From the NCBI GenBank assembly GCA_030562195.1, contig JAUJPP010000007.1, positions 15,063,769 through 15,127,768 on the forward strand: a stretch of DNA of 64,000 nt, in the 5' to 3' direction. Each line of letters begins with the position of its first letter. Position 1 is the stretch's first letter. The notes beneath the pieces are model-generated. The model ran no database searches. It saw only the letters and a program-made list of their open reading frames with translations, and was not told the DNA's origin. The DNA comes from Nipponacmea schrenckii (taxonomy: Eukaryota > Mollusca > Gastropoda > Lottiidae). A program made the position numbers and the translations under genes. This document shows positions 33,801 to 45,300 of the stretch, piece after piece.

Positions 33801-36800
33801 TGGTCTTTCACACGCCGATCGAGATTAGAACTCACATCCGACATTTTCAACGTATCCAAGCAAATGACGTCATGACGTAAAGAACCAACGCTCTAACCTC
33901 TGTGCTACATACTGGCCTTGTTTAGTAATTCTAGATTTTATGTTCATTCTACGACGCATTATTCCTTTAATAAAACACACACATGATTTCAAATTCTTTT
34001 TTCGCTATGATTAATAAAATCAAATTTAGCCTATCATGAACAGTAAGATCATTGTTATGGAAACCACATTTCCTCAAAATTTGAACAAAACTGTTGTCTC
34101 AATTAGATTCTTTATACTATTTCAGAACAACAACTAAAGATCATTCGTCCCATTACTTCAATTAAGCTTAAGTTGTTGTTTTTTTGTCTATTTCTTATAC
34201 AGGAAACTGAACGTAAAAGTTTAAGAACACCAAAAAATAGGTAAACGTAAAATTAAATAATATTTTAATTGTATGAATAAGTAAAAGGATCATTCGTTGA
34301 CTTCAATTTAGCAGAGGATAAGATTGAATAGGACACCATTTACCTGGTGCATGGTAACTTAGAAATTTGGTCACTGGAGATATGAAGATATTTCTGATGA
34401 CCAAATTTCCTGTGACCAACTTTCCTTCATCCATTCTCATTGCTGAGTGAAATTAATTGAATTCGCTGGTTTTTGATTTTGTGTCTTATACAGCATATTA
34501 TGGCTACCAATAAACTAGCCTTAATTAAAATGTATTTTTTACAAATTCATAATGAAACTTGACAAAATTGGAATAGTATAGAAATGAATTTTTCTAGTGA
34601 ATCTTTTAGCCTAATTATACTTGTATACTTTTGTTTTGTCATATATTTTAGATCTAACAATGCTAATTGTTCAGAACCATTAACAACTAAGCAAATAGAT
34701 AAAACCATCAAGAAAGAACTTATAACGCCTGAAAAAACACAAAGCCAAAAGAAAATCACTGCACTTCCTTCTACAGACATCAAACCCTCTATATCCAACA
34801 TACATAGGTCTCCTAATCCACATCACATTACCAACATAGATACACCAGCTGCAGATACCAGTATAGATACAGCTTCAGAAATCATTTCACCTCAAGATAA
34901 CAGAAACCAAATTTCAGCTTTAACAGATGGAAAGAGAAAAAGAAAGTCACCTTCACCAGTGACAGAAACAACTAGAGGTAGCAGACGGAAAAAATCGCCA
35001 TCGCCTGTACCAGACACTGAAAGTTCTAGTATCTTTGGTGTAAAACTGAAGAAAAGAACAAGGTAAACTTTTTCAAGTTGATAAAAGTTTTTGGGGAAAA
35101 ATGTAACAAATCCATGGTTGAAACATTCATCATTCATATATCATAGAGTATATCCTGTTAGATTTTATAGAATTGTTTAAATTATTTATTTGGAGGGACT
35201 GGCATGGAAAAAGCGTCTTGTCAATCAGATGGGACAAATAACCCGGGCCCTGTGTGTTACAGGCTGTGCTTTTTATAAATCCATCTACATATGGAAATCG
35301 CAAAAAAACATTTCACGATTATTCCCCAAAAATGGTGGGCATAAATTAAGTATTCCATGACTAACTTTAATTTTATATTACCATCAAATGCTAAGTTATA
35401 ATGGAATTGCAGGAGCCAGAGACATCCAGTTGAAAATTGAAATAGTACAAATTGATGCTATCAGTGAAAGGAAACCTCTTAACAATCCCTTTAAGTGTCT
35501 GCCAAATATTGTGTGATTTTAAAGTTCGTGTAAACACCAAGTGTAGCACCATCACTAACCTAATTCCCAGAACCAAATTGAAATCAAGCAATGTTCTTTG
35601 TGTCTAAACCTGGTGTCAGTGTGATCAACATGACACCATCTCAACAAAAGATATTGACTTAGTTCTCATCATATTTGCCTTTGCAGATTCTTTCTAATTG
35701 CAATTTGATTTTAAATGGAAATTTCAGGTCTCCATCCCCAGCAGCAGATGATGGTCAACTTAGCAAAAGAACAAGGTCTCCATCACCAATGAAACTGAAT
35801 GTCAAAAGGAAGAAACCAGATGTAAAAGAAGAAGAAATAACAACAATTGAAGATGTAGATCAAGAATTCGAAGGGGTTTGTTACATTTCTGTCTAAGACT
35901 GACTTTTCACTGACATAGACATTATTTTGGTCAGATTTATGTTGTTAAATCTGATTTCTAATAAGTTATTATCTATAAAGGTTAAACATATGCATTGTGC
36001 AATCAGGGAAATTATTATATCAAGCAAATAAATATTTGATCAAATTAGATGTAAGGAAAATCTGCTTTTGATAACAGAAACATCCAAAAATGCGCTAAAA
36101 AAATGTATTCTATTGTGGGAAAATTATTGTAAAACACAAACTTCACATTGCAATAGATAATTGTAGAGAATAAACTTTAAATTCTATTTTTAAAGCAATT
36201 TTAACTATTTACAAGCAATATCTGATATGACAGGAAATCAGGAACCTAAGTTAAGTTTTCGTGAAACGGGCTCCAGGAAATCAATTTTAATTTCTAGTTA
36301 ACCCACTTCCAGGCTTATTGATACATGTCAAAAAAAATATGCCAATGACTTTGGTGTCAAATGAAAGAATGTCAAAAATGTTAATCTCAGGAAACTGTTT
36401 TCTGAATTTCGAGTTTGCATTTTTTGGATTAAAGGCTTATATCTCATGACCTTGACCTTTAATGACCTTGAACTTTAGTATTAGTTGATATTTTGAAGTC
36501 AGATATCTACTTTGCAACTTTCTAGTTAGTACTGTTCTTTCCAAGGATATAACAATAGCATTTTTAAAGCAAAATTTAAATTTAAGATTTTAGTACTAGT
36601 GTATTGACGACAAGGTCCTAAAAGTCTTGCTGTATTTAATATCTCAATCCAATAGACTTCCCATTCCAATTTGGTAGTTTCATCTTCCGCCAAGTTGATT
36701 TCTGTGCGCTAAATTGAGGTTAGGGTGAGATCGTCAAGTGAATGGTCATCAATATTGAAGTGATTAGAACAAGGCTTGTCTCTTTTAAATTTAATATCTG

Positions 36801-39800
36801 ATCTGTGAGCATTAAAACGAGTGCTTATATTGTTCTTTGTTTCCCCGATATATTGTTTGGGACATTTTTTACATGAAATTAAATATATTACATTCGAGTT
36901 TTCGCATGTTAGGATCGGGTATCTTTTATTTTGTAGAGTTACTTAAAAAATAATGAGCTTCAGATATAAAAGGAACATGTTTTGTATCTGCTTTATATAC
37001 AATATTTTCATAGTTCATGTTTGAATTTTCTCTGTTTATGACTAATATATTGTACCAATTCAGTTTGTTAAACTTCCCTTTTTCAAATTTGGAAGTCATT
37101 AACCTTGGCTATCTTCTGTTATTTTTTATCTGAGATGTGAGACGTCTACTTCCTGTTTCAAGACTTTCTAAATTCAGCATTTCTACTTCAAATGCTTTGA
37201 CACATGACCCAATTAGCCAAGAGAGTTGATTTTTTCTAAATTGGAACATTTGCCAAGTCATACACTGTACCATATGTTGCACTGACTTTTAAAATCTAAT
37301 GCAGAAATGGTAATATTACTGACTTTTTACTGAATTGATTTAGTTGCAGGATAGTTCTAAAGAAATCAGACTTACAGATGGTTTCTTAACCACCAGAAAA
37401 CCGTTAAAGGTAAGATAATTTCTAAATATCTACATGAAGGATTGTATATTGATGTATCCCATGTCATTCTGTCTGTCCACAATTGGTTTGTGAACACGAT
37501 AGAGACTATCTTAATGAAATTTGGTGTTATCAATGTGGTTGCTTATCAGCATTCTTCAAAAGCAGGAATCCAGTACAGCTACAGGAGGTAAGAGGGAGAT
37601 GACCCCTCTGAAAAAACTGACAACCAACCAATTTCATGGCCCATGTTAAGTTGATCGAAATAGTAAGATAACAAATATAGAAAGATAGCTTGCCAGGCAA
37701 GGTAACATACTCCCACTGGCAGCTTTGATTTTGAATAATAAATTGAGCAATAACTCAAAAATCCTTCACTGAATATTGAAGTCAAGAGAAAAAACTTAAC
37801 TGGCAAATCAATAATTATCTATTTCAATACTCATACCAAGTTTCATCAAATCTATTAAAAGATTGTAGCTTCTTTTTCACCCATAAAATATTAATGACGC
37901 AATTTTACTAAGTCAAGGGCAATAACTAAAAAATTCAAACTTGACTACTGCCTTATTAATTCTAATGCTTACACCAAGTTCCATCAAAATCCTTCGAAAA
38001 TTGAAGCTTCTTATTGCAACCACAATAGAATTTTGACGCAATTTTACTAAGTCAAGGCAATAACTCAAAAGACAATAAACGAAAAATTGTCAACTTCAAA
38101 CATGACCGCCGTCTTATCAATTCCAATGCTCATACCAAGTTTCATCAAAATCCATTGAAAATTGTATCTTCTATTGCACCCACAATAAAATTTTGACGCA
38201 ATTTTTCTAAGTCAAGAGCAATGTTTATTACCTTGGTCATTGTAAAATCAGGTTGTGAAGAATATAAATCTTGTCGATTGTAGAATCAAACAGTGAAGAA
38301 TGAAGAATATGTTTATGAATCTGACCTACCCGAGAGGTTAATAGTAACATCGTTTACAGATTTGATCAAACGTAAGCCAACTGATCGAGGTAGTGCTACT
38401 AGAGGAGAAGCTGTACCTGATGGGTATGTGAGATGGAAGGGACAGCTAGTTAAAAACTTCAAGAAATTTAAAAAGGTTGTATGGCTTATATACAATAATC
38501 TTTCCACTAGATTCTCATCATCAACACAATTTGATGGGGGGTGGGGGAGGTCGGTTGGGTTCATGTAGTAGCACCAAACTCTCCAATCATGTTAATGAGT
38601 TGTTAATATTTAGTGCCATTAACATAAAATTCCAATAAAAAGAAGACATGTTTGAATTGTAAATATCAAATTTATAATTAAAGAGACAACCATTTTGAAA
38701 TTGCAGCTGTACATGACTGGCGTATACAGTAGAAACTGTCTTAAACAGCCACTTAGGGAATAATCCAAAATGGTCTCTTGATAAAGGTGTCTTGCAATGC
38801 TTAGCAATAGCTGATGAACTATAATCTCATTTGATGACTGTAATGGTTGCTTGAAAGGTCATTGGGAGACAAGGTAACATTGAGAAGGATGAAGGTTATT
38901 GCTTAATTAATTGTTGATTCTAGGTGGCCCATGCTGGCTCCCATACATTACCTAACATTATTGGTGGTAGTGATCTACAAGTACATGTGGCTGAAAAATC
39001 AAAAGAAATAGAAGATTGGTTTCAAGAATCAAGAAGAGTGAGTATCTTGTACCTTGATAAAGGTTTGATTCCTTCAACTTTTTCAGCTAGGTTCTTCTTG
39101 CCAGTGATATAGATCTAAAGGATCTGCATGCATATGAAACTGTATGGTTCTTATATGGAAATAACACACATTAAACTATGTATGGTTCTTACATGGAAAT
39201 AACACACATGAAACTATGTATGGTTCTTACATGGAAATAACACACATGAAACTATGTATGGTTCTTACATGGAAATAACACATATAAAACTATGTATGGT
39301 TCTTACATGGAAATAACACACATGAAACTATGTATGGTTCTTACATGGAAATAACACACATGAAACTATGTATGGTTCTTACATGGAAATAACACACATG
39401 AAACTATGTATGGTTCTTACATGGAAATAACACACAAAATATGTATGGTTCTTACATGGAAATAACACACATAAAAACTATGTATGGTTCTTACATGGAA
39501 ATAACACATACAAAACTATGTATGGTTCTTACATAGAAATAACACACATGAAACTATGTATGGTTCTTACATGGAAATAACACACATGAAACTATGTATG
39601 GTTCTTACATAGAAATAACACACATGAAACTATGTATGGTTCTTACATGGAAATAACACACATGAAACTATGTATGGTTCTTACATAGAAATAACACACA
39701 TGAAACTATGTATGGTTCTTACATGGAAATAACACATATAAAACTATGTATGGTTCTTACATGGAAATAACACACATGAAACTATGTATGGTTCTTACAT

Positions 39801-41207
39801 AGAAATAACACACATGAAACTATGTATGGTTCTTACATGGAAATAACACATATAAAACTATGTATGGTTCTTACATGGAAATAACACACATGAAACTATG
39901 TATGGTTCTTACATGGAAATAACACACATGAAACTATGTATGGTTCTTACATGGAAATAACACACACAAAACTATGTATGGTTCTTACATTGAAATAACA
40001 CACATGAAACTATGTATGGTTCTTATATGGAAATAACACACATGAAACTATGTATGGTTCTTACATTGAAATAACACACATGAAACTATGTATGGTTCTT
40101 ACATGGAAATAACACACACGAAACTATGTATGGTTCTTATATGGAAATAACACACATGAAACTATGTATGGTTCTTACATGGAAATAACACACATGAAAC
40201 TATGTATGGTCTTTACATTGAAATAACACATATAAAACTATGTATGGTTCTTACAATAACACAAATGAATGAAGTTCAGAGGTTTTAAATCTTTTCCTCG
40301 ACACGACCTACCAAATTTTTGTCTTGCATTCCCTTAAAGTATTTGCAACATTCAGATTCTCCGTTAATTGTATAACCAGACCACAATAACATAATAATAT
40401 ATATTATCTCCCTTTACAAGATGGAGGCATTTATATGTTTTTTTAAAAGAATGGAACAGTTTTGATATTTAGGCAAACCAGAACGCTAAATATCCCTTTT
40501 GATAAAATGGCCGGTTTTAGCCGAATATCAAGTAAGTCCAATAACTAAGTGACTGTAAATACCGAATAACTAAGTGACTGTAAATACAGGTATCTTGTAA
40601 GGGGAGGTAACTTAGATTATTACATTACTGTGGACTGGTGGACCTTTTTTGAACTTCAGTGCATTGAGAAATATTTTGAGTAATTATTTGAATTTTTCAG
40701 GCTGAAAGTCAGTTAAATGAAGAAGAAAAACAAATTCAAGAATTATTTGAGTAAGATTTTGTCATTTTCCTTCAGACAGAGAAATTTGTCATTATACGCC
40801 CACATGGATACGTTGTGACCCTTATCTGTCTGTCTGTCAACATATTTTTTGAGCACAAAAAGACTACAGTTTCATCTGATTTTAATGAAATGTGGTATGA
40901 TGTAATCCTGGAAAAGTTCATTCAAATTTAGCAATCAATAAATAATTTTGAATCAGTGCTTTTCAAAGATAATGTACCGACCAACATGCAGAGACTTCAG
41001 AAGCAACAAGTAATAATTTAAGAGAGAGATTAATCAGTTTTTTCTGAATGGTAATATATATTATAGTGCCAGAAATTGTTTATGATCATTACTATCTATA
41101 GAATTTGGAATAACTATTTCCTGTTGGAACAATGATACTACATATGCTGTATTTTGGTAATTTTTAAATTTTTTAATTTCAGTATTAGACCGAAGTCATA
41201 CAAGTAA
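21804..41207 (+). CDS. NBN: Nibrin (NBS1), MRE11-RAD50-NBN complex subunit, complete
   Basis: Regulatory subunit of the nuclear MRE11-RAD50-NBN complex, which detects DNA double-strand breaks and recruits ATM. Exons: 21804-21834, 22805-22938, 23084-23226, 25940-26099, 28463-28566, 29545-29662, 30382-30572, 31024-31118, 31955-32054, 32999-33068, 34203-34240, 34652-35062, 35728-35875, 37350-37409, 38284-38475, 38924-39037, 40701-40750, 41183-41207. These sum to 2184 nt, or 727 residues plus TAA (human NBN has 754). Exon 1 encodes MWYLISESKP, like the vertebrate MW..L start. An FHA domain (GRKDC, SRKHAS, KFGTFV) covers about 1-103 and tandem BRCT-like repeats about 104-325. The middle is disordered, with KRKRK and RKKSPSP basic/SP motifs near 490-550. 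The C-terminus has the MRE11-binding pair KNFKKFKK and LPNIIGGSDL (about 658-684) and an acidic EEEK..ELFD ATM-binding tail. Exons 13 and 15 use weak donors (GTTTGT, GTTGTA). Four introns carry minisatellites. Confidence 0.95.
21939..22017. repeat. Two-copy tandem repeat in NBN intron 1
   Basis: TGGAGTCAGTGTCAGTCACA..TTCATAA.AGAATCACAT occurs twice at 38-bp spacing. Confidence 0.85.
22385..22520. repeat. Degenerate tandem repeat in NBN intron 1
   Basis: Imperfect units of about 30 bp sharing CTCATTGACGGAGTG-like sequence, five or so copies. Confidence 0.5.
23736..25300. repeat. 48-bp minisatellite in NBN intron 3
   Basis: About 33 copies of a 46-48-bp unit (GGTCTGTTTATAATGGTCTG, ACTTATATTATTATCTGTTA, ATTTCTCT) with small indels, filling much of the intron between exons 3 and 4. 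Confidence 0.97.
26100..28075. repeat. 32-bp minisatellite in NBN intron 4, unit matching exon 4
   Basis: About 60 copies of TAATAAATATAGATCAGATT plus GTAATTTGTTAG. The unit differs by about two bases from coding positions 26040-26070 at the end of exon 4, so the array seems to have grown from the exon edge into the intron. Confidence 0.96.
28629..28902 (+). mobile_element. tRNA-derived SINE, family A, near full length
   Basis: Head GTGGTGGCTCACCGAGG (A box) and GGGTTCAATCCCAGC (B box), body TCAGTGATGCG, GGAAAAGCGTG, GTGTGCTA, and the conserved tail GCAGAAGAGTAGGATGTAAA then CTCCATTCATTTCATT. Family copies recur at 28980, 32613, 51001, 59062 and 59549. Confidence 0.82.
28980..29283 (+). mobile_element. 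tRNA-derived SINE, family A, 5' truncated
   Basis: Begins in the B-box region (TTCATTCAATCCTGGC) and runs through the family body to CTCCATTCATTTCATT, 80 bp after the previous copy. Confidence 0.82.
29676..30122 (-). mobile_element. Pearl-like element 15 bp from NBN exon 6 donor
   Basis: Minus orientation: starts TTATACGCCCACATGAATAT with hairpin partner GTGGACGTATA, contains cores (CAATGGATTTTAATGAAACT), and ends CTTGCCTGGCAAGCTATCTT. Confidence 0.72.
30597..30935. repeat. 43-bp minisatellite in NBN intron 7
   Basis: Eight copies of ATGACAGACTTTTATAGTGA then TCTTATTCTATACTTTACAT; starts about 25 bp after the exon 7 donor. Confidence 0.95.
32613..32835 (-). mobile_element. tRNA-derived SINE, family A, partial
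   Basis: Reverse-orientation tail (AGTTTTACGTCTTAGTCTTC, TGCACCCTTATGAGCTGATG) and body; the head is diverged or missing. Confidence 0.72.
33117..33436. mobile_element. MITE with inverted ends
   Basis: Left TTAAGGAATACATC..TTAGAATGAAC and right GTTCATTCTAAGACACAGTATCCCTTTAA are inverted. A related body occurs at 55440-55680, and a third end near 33945-33971 suggests nested copies. Confidence 0.6.
33628..33911 (-). mobile_element. tRNA-derived SINE, family B, copy 2
   Basis: Homologous along its length to 5057-5334. The minus-strand head is GTAGCACAGAGGTTAGAGC and the B-box-like part GTGAGTTCTAATCTC. Confidence 0.72.
35191..35300 (+). mobile_element. SINE family A fragment
   Basis: GGAGGGACTGGCATGGAAAA, GATGGGACAAATAACCCGGG and CAGGCTGTGC match the family A body only. 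Confidence 0.6.
36640..36955 (-). pseudogene. Penelope-like element fragment, GIY-YIG nuclease domain
   Basis: The minus strand encodes about 70 codons including NVIYLISCKKCPKQYIGET, then RFNAHRSDI and HFNIDDHSLDDLTL, the pattern of the C-terminal GIY-YIG endonuclease of Penelope-like retroelements. An in-frame TAG follows LTLTSI, after which the frame goes on (EWEVYWIEIL). No reverse transcriptase remains nearby. It is a dead remnant in NBN intron 13. Confidence 0.75.
37681..38230 (+). mobile_element. Pearl-like element, right end missing
   Basis: Left end AGATAGCTTGCCAGGCAAGG, then three or four cores (CACCAAGTTCCATCAAAATC, TTGACGCAATTTTACTAAGT). Confidence 0.65.
39127..40265. repeat. 38-bp minisatellite in NBN intron 16
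   Basis: About 30 copies of ATGAAACTATGTATGGTTCT plus TACATGGAAATAACACAC. Confidence 0.97.
40793..40990 (-). mobile_element. Pearl-like element, right-end fragment
   Basis: ATTATACGCCCACATGGATA followed by a CTGT-type short repeat (TCTGTCTGTCTGTCAAC) and a partial core, 40 bp after the NBN exon 17 donor. Confidence 0.55.
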
Positions 41208-41246
41208 AGTGTGATAAGAACCTACACACTACAGTTCCATGCCCAT

Positions 41247-41252
41247 AATAAA
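41247..41252 (+). terminator. NBN poly(A) signal, proximal
   Basis: AATAAA 40 nt after the NBN stop codon. A second AATAAA at 41339-41344 could serve as a distal site. Confidence 0.6.
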
Positions 41253-41338
41253 ATACTTAGTAAAATATTAGTTTTTTTTTGTTATTTACTGCTTGTGATA
41301 TGATATCCACATTAGTATAAGCTGAAGGTTCAAAGTTC

Positions 41339-41344
41339 AATAAA
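41339..41344 (+). terminator. NBN poly(A) signal, distal alternative
   Basis: AATAAA followed within 30 nt by T-rich sequence, 132 nt beyond the NBN stop; an alternative to the proximal site. Confidence 0.45.
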
Positions 41345-41951
41345 GTATGATGTATTATATATTTCTAATATTTAATTCTCAAAATGCGAAAAAGAGTAGG
41401 TGTAACCCATATACCTTATAAAACCATAAAAATCAAGATACAACAGTTACCATGGATATAGACTTCTCAACTGATGTTTTAAGAATAAATAGAAGTCTAT
41501 AACCATAATAATTGTTGTTTCTTAATGTGCAGTGAAACTTGTAAATGTCTTACAAGGATTACCAAAATAGCTAAGATATGGTGCAGGGTCTGATGTCTGC
41601 TCTGGGATTATTTACATAGTCTAAGCCAATACATGGAGTATGAATCTGATACTGATTTGATAATCCAGACCAATTATTGGACCAGCACTGTACCTTGCCT
41701 ATTACTGGTTTTGGTGACAAATCTTTTATGTTGAAGATTTAATTAGAAATCAGTAATAACCTCCCAAATGAAGTTAGATTCTGATGTCTGTGGTAAAATT
41801 CTTACATTTGCAGGTCATGTTTGAGGGATGGCTGTCTTCTTATATGTAACAAGGTCTTGAACAAAATCAATTTTTGAAGTGAAGAACTTTATGGAACTTT
41901 CCATGAACTTTAAGACACATCATTAGGGGAATAGGTATTATCTTGATAATG

Positions 41952-42128
41952 GTAGGTTGGAGGGACGGACACGAAAAAGCGTGTAGTCGTACGAATGGGT
42001 CAATAAACCGAGGCTACAGACTGTGCATTTTAAGGTCACTTGACAGTTTGAAATTGCAAAGAGTAGGCTAATGCTGTTGACCTTCTTTGCACTAAAGGGC
42101 ATTGCCCGAATTCATTAGCTCATTTCAA
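41952..42128 (+). mobile_element. SINE family A fragment
   Basis: GGAGGGACGGACACGAAAAA, GGTCAATAAACCGAGGCTAC and GCATTGCCCGAATTCATTAG match the family body; head and tail are lost. Confidence 0.6.
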
Positions 42129-42333
42129 TATTTGCCTTTTCGAAATGAAATGCAAGTTGGAAGATGACCTAAGACTCATTTTACCTAGTTAAGAAAACTC
42201 TCAAAAGAGGCAAGGCAGAATCCCTTTATTTCTCCTTCATTTATTTTTCTCTTTCTTGATTTTTCAAACTCAGTAAAAACATACTCTCAGTCATTTTCAT
42301 ATACCAAAAAAACCAATGGTTTCTATAGTTCAC

Positions 42334-42339
42334 TTTATT
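42334..42339 (-). terminator. LYAR poly(A) signal
   Basis: Minus-strand AATAAA (TTTATT on plus) 38 nt downstream of the LYAR stop codon. Confidence 0.55.
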
Positions 42340-42376
42340 AAAAATCACTTCATAAATTCACAGGTATCACATTGTC

Positions 42377-45300
42377 TCATCTTGATTTCGCCAGTTTTAC
42401 ACGTTCCTTCCGCACTTGAAATTTTGGATTTTTTGTCAGTTTTTTCATAAATTTTGTAAAAAGTTCAGCTTCTGATTCCAAACAACCACCTTGAGAGGCA
42501 TACTCGGCTAGAACCTGAAAATATAAAGTGGCACTTTATTGGACATAAATAGTACAAGAGTATACCAATTGGGAAACCAATTTTTTTTTTTTAGAGCAAT
42601 GGTTACTTATACACAAAGCTAAAAGGAAAGATGCAACTATGCATGGATCGCTTTGCAAAGTGGGCAAATGACTGGGGATTTAGAATATCCAAAGCCAAAA
42701 CGGTGGAAATGTTGGTCTGCGCAGACCCCCAGGTGACCGACATGCGACTAGTTTTGGATGGCGAGCCTATCCGATTCGTCAGTGAAACCAAGCTACTTGG
42801 TGTAACTTTCGATAGGAAACTCTCATGGGGATCCCACATCACAAGTATCAAACACAGGTGCCAATCTTTGCTGAATTTAATGAGAAATATATCTGGCAAT
42901 AAGTAGGGTGCCAATGTGGTGACGCTCATGATGATCTATCGTGCGCTGATCCGGCCCATCTTGGACTACGGTTCACAGGCATTCATGACTGCTAGACCAA
43001 TGCTTCTGCATAAACTAGATATAATACAGCACAAAGCACTCCGCATAGCCACCGGAGGAGGTATTGGAATAAAAACGGAGTCGCTACTCCAAGATGTTGG
43101 TGAGGTCCCTCTCAAACTCCGCAGAGAGGAGCAAGCTCTAAGATACTGGTAAAAAATCAAGCACCTTGAAGAATCATCTCCCACCTACCTCGATATCACG
43201 AGGTTCTGGCAAGCCAAAAAGAATATAAGCTTTGGTCAAGCAGTTCAGGAATCCGTTCGAAAATATGGGCTAGATAGGTTGCCCATCAGAGCGTTTGCTC
43301 TCCCCCAAATTGCTCCTTGGATGATCATGTCTCCTCTTGTTGACACCTCTCTTGCTACGAGATTGGATAAGAAACGGGACGATCCCTGCATCGCTCGGAT
43401 GATCGCTTTAACTCATATGGACGCTAGGTGGTAGGAAAGCACCCGTATCTACACTGATGGTTCACATAACTTGGAAAATAGAACGACTGGTTTGGGGATT
43501 TATATCCCTTCAAGCAGTACAAGAATAATCAAGCGATTACCCAATAACTGTTCGGTGTATACATCCGAGATGCTTGCAATCCTCTATATGGTGCAATATT
43601 CCGCAGGCCACCATAACCCATATCTTGTAGTATTAAGCAACTCGCTTAGCAGTCTGATATCGATTGTCAACGACTCTTCGAGTTCCCAATCGGGGCTAGT
43701 GGATGAAAACAGGCAAGCGTGGCAAGTTGGCATGGATCCCGTCTCATGTTGGCATACAAGGAAATGAGATTGCAGATGAACTCGCAAAACAAGGACTAGA
43801 TCTAACTGAAATTGAGCCGATAGACTACAGCTTATCAGAAGTCCGGAGCATGATTGGTAAAAGAATCAAATCTGCATGGGGGGGTAACTCTCATGGATGC
43901 TGATACATTCTGCTTCAGACTAAACGATAGCATTAGCAGTAAAGTAATTTTGCAACATCCCAATCGACAGATCTGTCGGTCGGTCGCTCGTCTGAGAATG
44001 ATGGGTAAGGTAAGAAATCACAAATATGAACTGAAGCTATGTCCCTGCGGTGAGGCTGGTACCGCAGAACATCTTTTAATCCATTGTGAGCAATTAAGGG
44101 AAGATAGGCAAAGGCTGGTCGATTTATTGAATAAATGTAAGCTGGACTATAATCTGAAAAACATTCTGTCACATACGGGAGAGGGAATGTCGGCGATTTG
44201 TGAATCAGTTTATTATTTCCTACAAGAAAAAGGAATGATCACCTAGGTAGCACATCAGAAGAGTGTCCTGCTCATCTGTAGGTATGATGTCGAACGTGGA
44301 CTCAGTCTTCGGTAAAATTCAAGAAGAATCATTGAAAAAGGACAGATGAAGTCGAAAGAGCACATTACTCTTTACAGAAGAAGGACAGATGAAGTCATAA
44401 GAGCACATCGCTCTTTACAGAAAAAACACAGATGAAGTCGAAAGAGTACATGGCTCTTTACAGAAGAAGGACAGATGAAGTCATAAGAGCACATCGCTCT
44501 TTACGGAAAGGGACAGATGAAGTCATAAGAGAGTAGTATATGAGCTTACAGATATCCCTCCGCTTCGCTCCGCTCCGCTCCAAGCTACCGGATATCTGTA
44601 AGCTCATATACTACTATTTGCCCACCCGCCCTCTCTTTTAAATAACCAAAAAAAAAAGTCTTTAATAAACATTCACTCCCCTAAAACCTATTTCGGATCA
44701 GGAGACATTCAAAAATCTCTAACTAAACTTCCCGGTTTTCCATGGGCTAAATATAAAGGTGAGAAACATCTTCCAGGTCATAATTACACTGGTCCAGGAA
44801 CTAGATTAGATTTACGTCTGGATGAAAATGATAATCCAAAACCAGGTGAAGAACCAGTTAATAGAGTAGATGCTGCTGCACTTAAACACGATAAACTATA
44901 CAGAAATGAAGACTTACAATTTCGACATGAAGCAGACAAACAAATGATTAAAGAATTAGAATCCATTCCAAATCCCACTTTTAGAGAAAAAGTTGAAAGA
45001 GCATTAATCATAAGATTATTAAAATCAAAAATGAAATTGGGTATGGGATAGCAGATGAAATTTTTAAAGAATTCAGAAAAACTAAAAACTTTTTAAAAGT
45101 TAAAGTATTTGCCAAAGACGATATATGGTCAGCTGATTTAATTAATATGCCCCCAGAAAGAGGTTATAAATATTGTTTAACAGTTATAGATTTATATACA
45201 AGATACGCTTGGGTTATTCCTTTAAAAAACAAAACAGGTTTAACTGTTGAAAAAGCATTTGAAACAATAATGAAACATAGAAAACTCAAAAAGTTATGGG

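Larger units (their letters stand above)
41208..42376. other. Convergent intergenic region between NBN and LYAR
   Basis: Contains the poly(A) signals of both genes, a 100-bp copy (about 41551-41652) of a sequence that recurs near 47490-47602, and a SINE fragment at 41952-42128. No coding exon was found. Confidence 0.6.

Noticed and set aside
34547..35137. Minus-strand frames over NBN exon 12
   Set aside because: Shadow frames of the large disordered NBN exon, which fits in phase on the plus strand.
44784..45011. Minus-strand frame over the PLA2-like region
   Set aside because: The plus strand carries the recognisable PLA2 signature; the reverse frame is a shadow.
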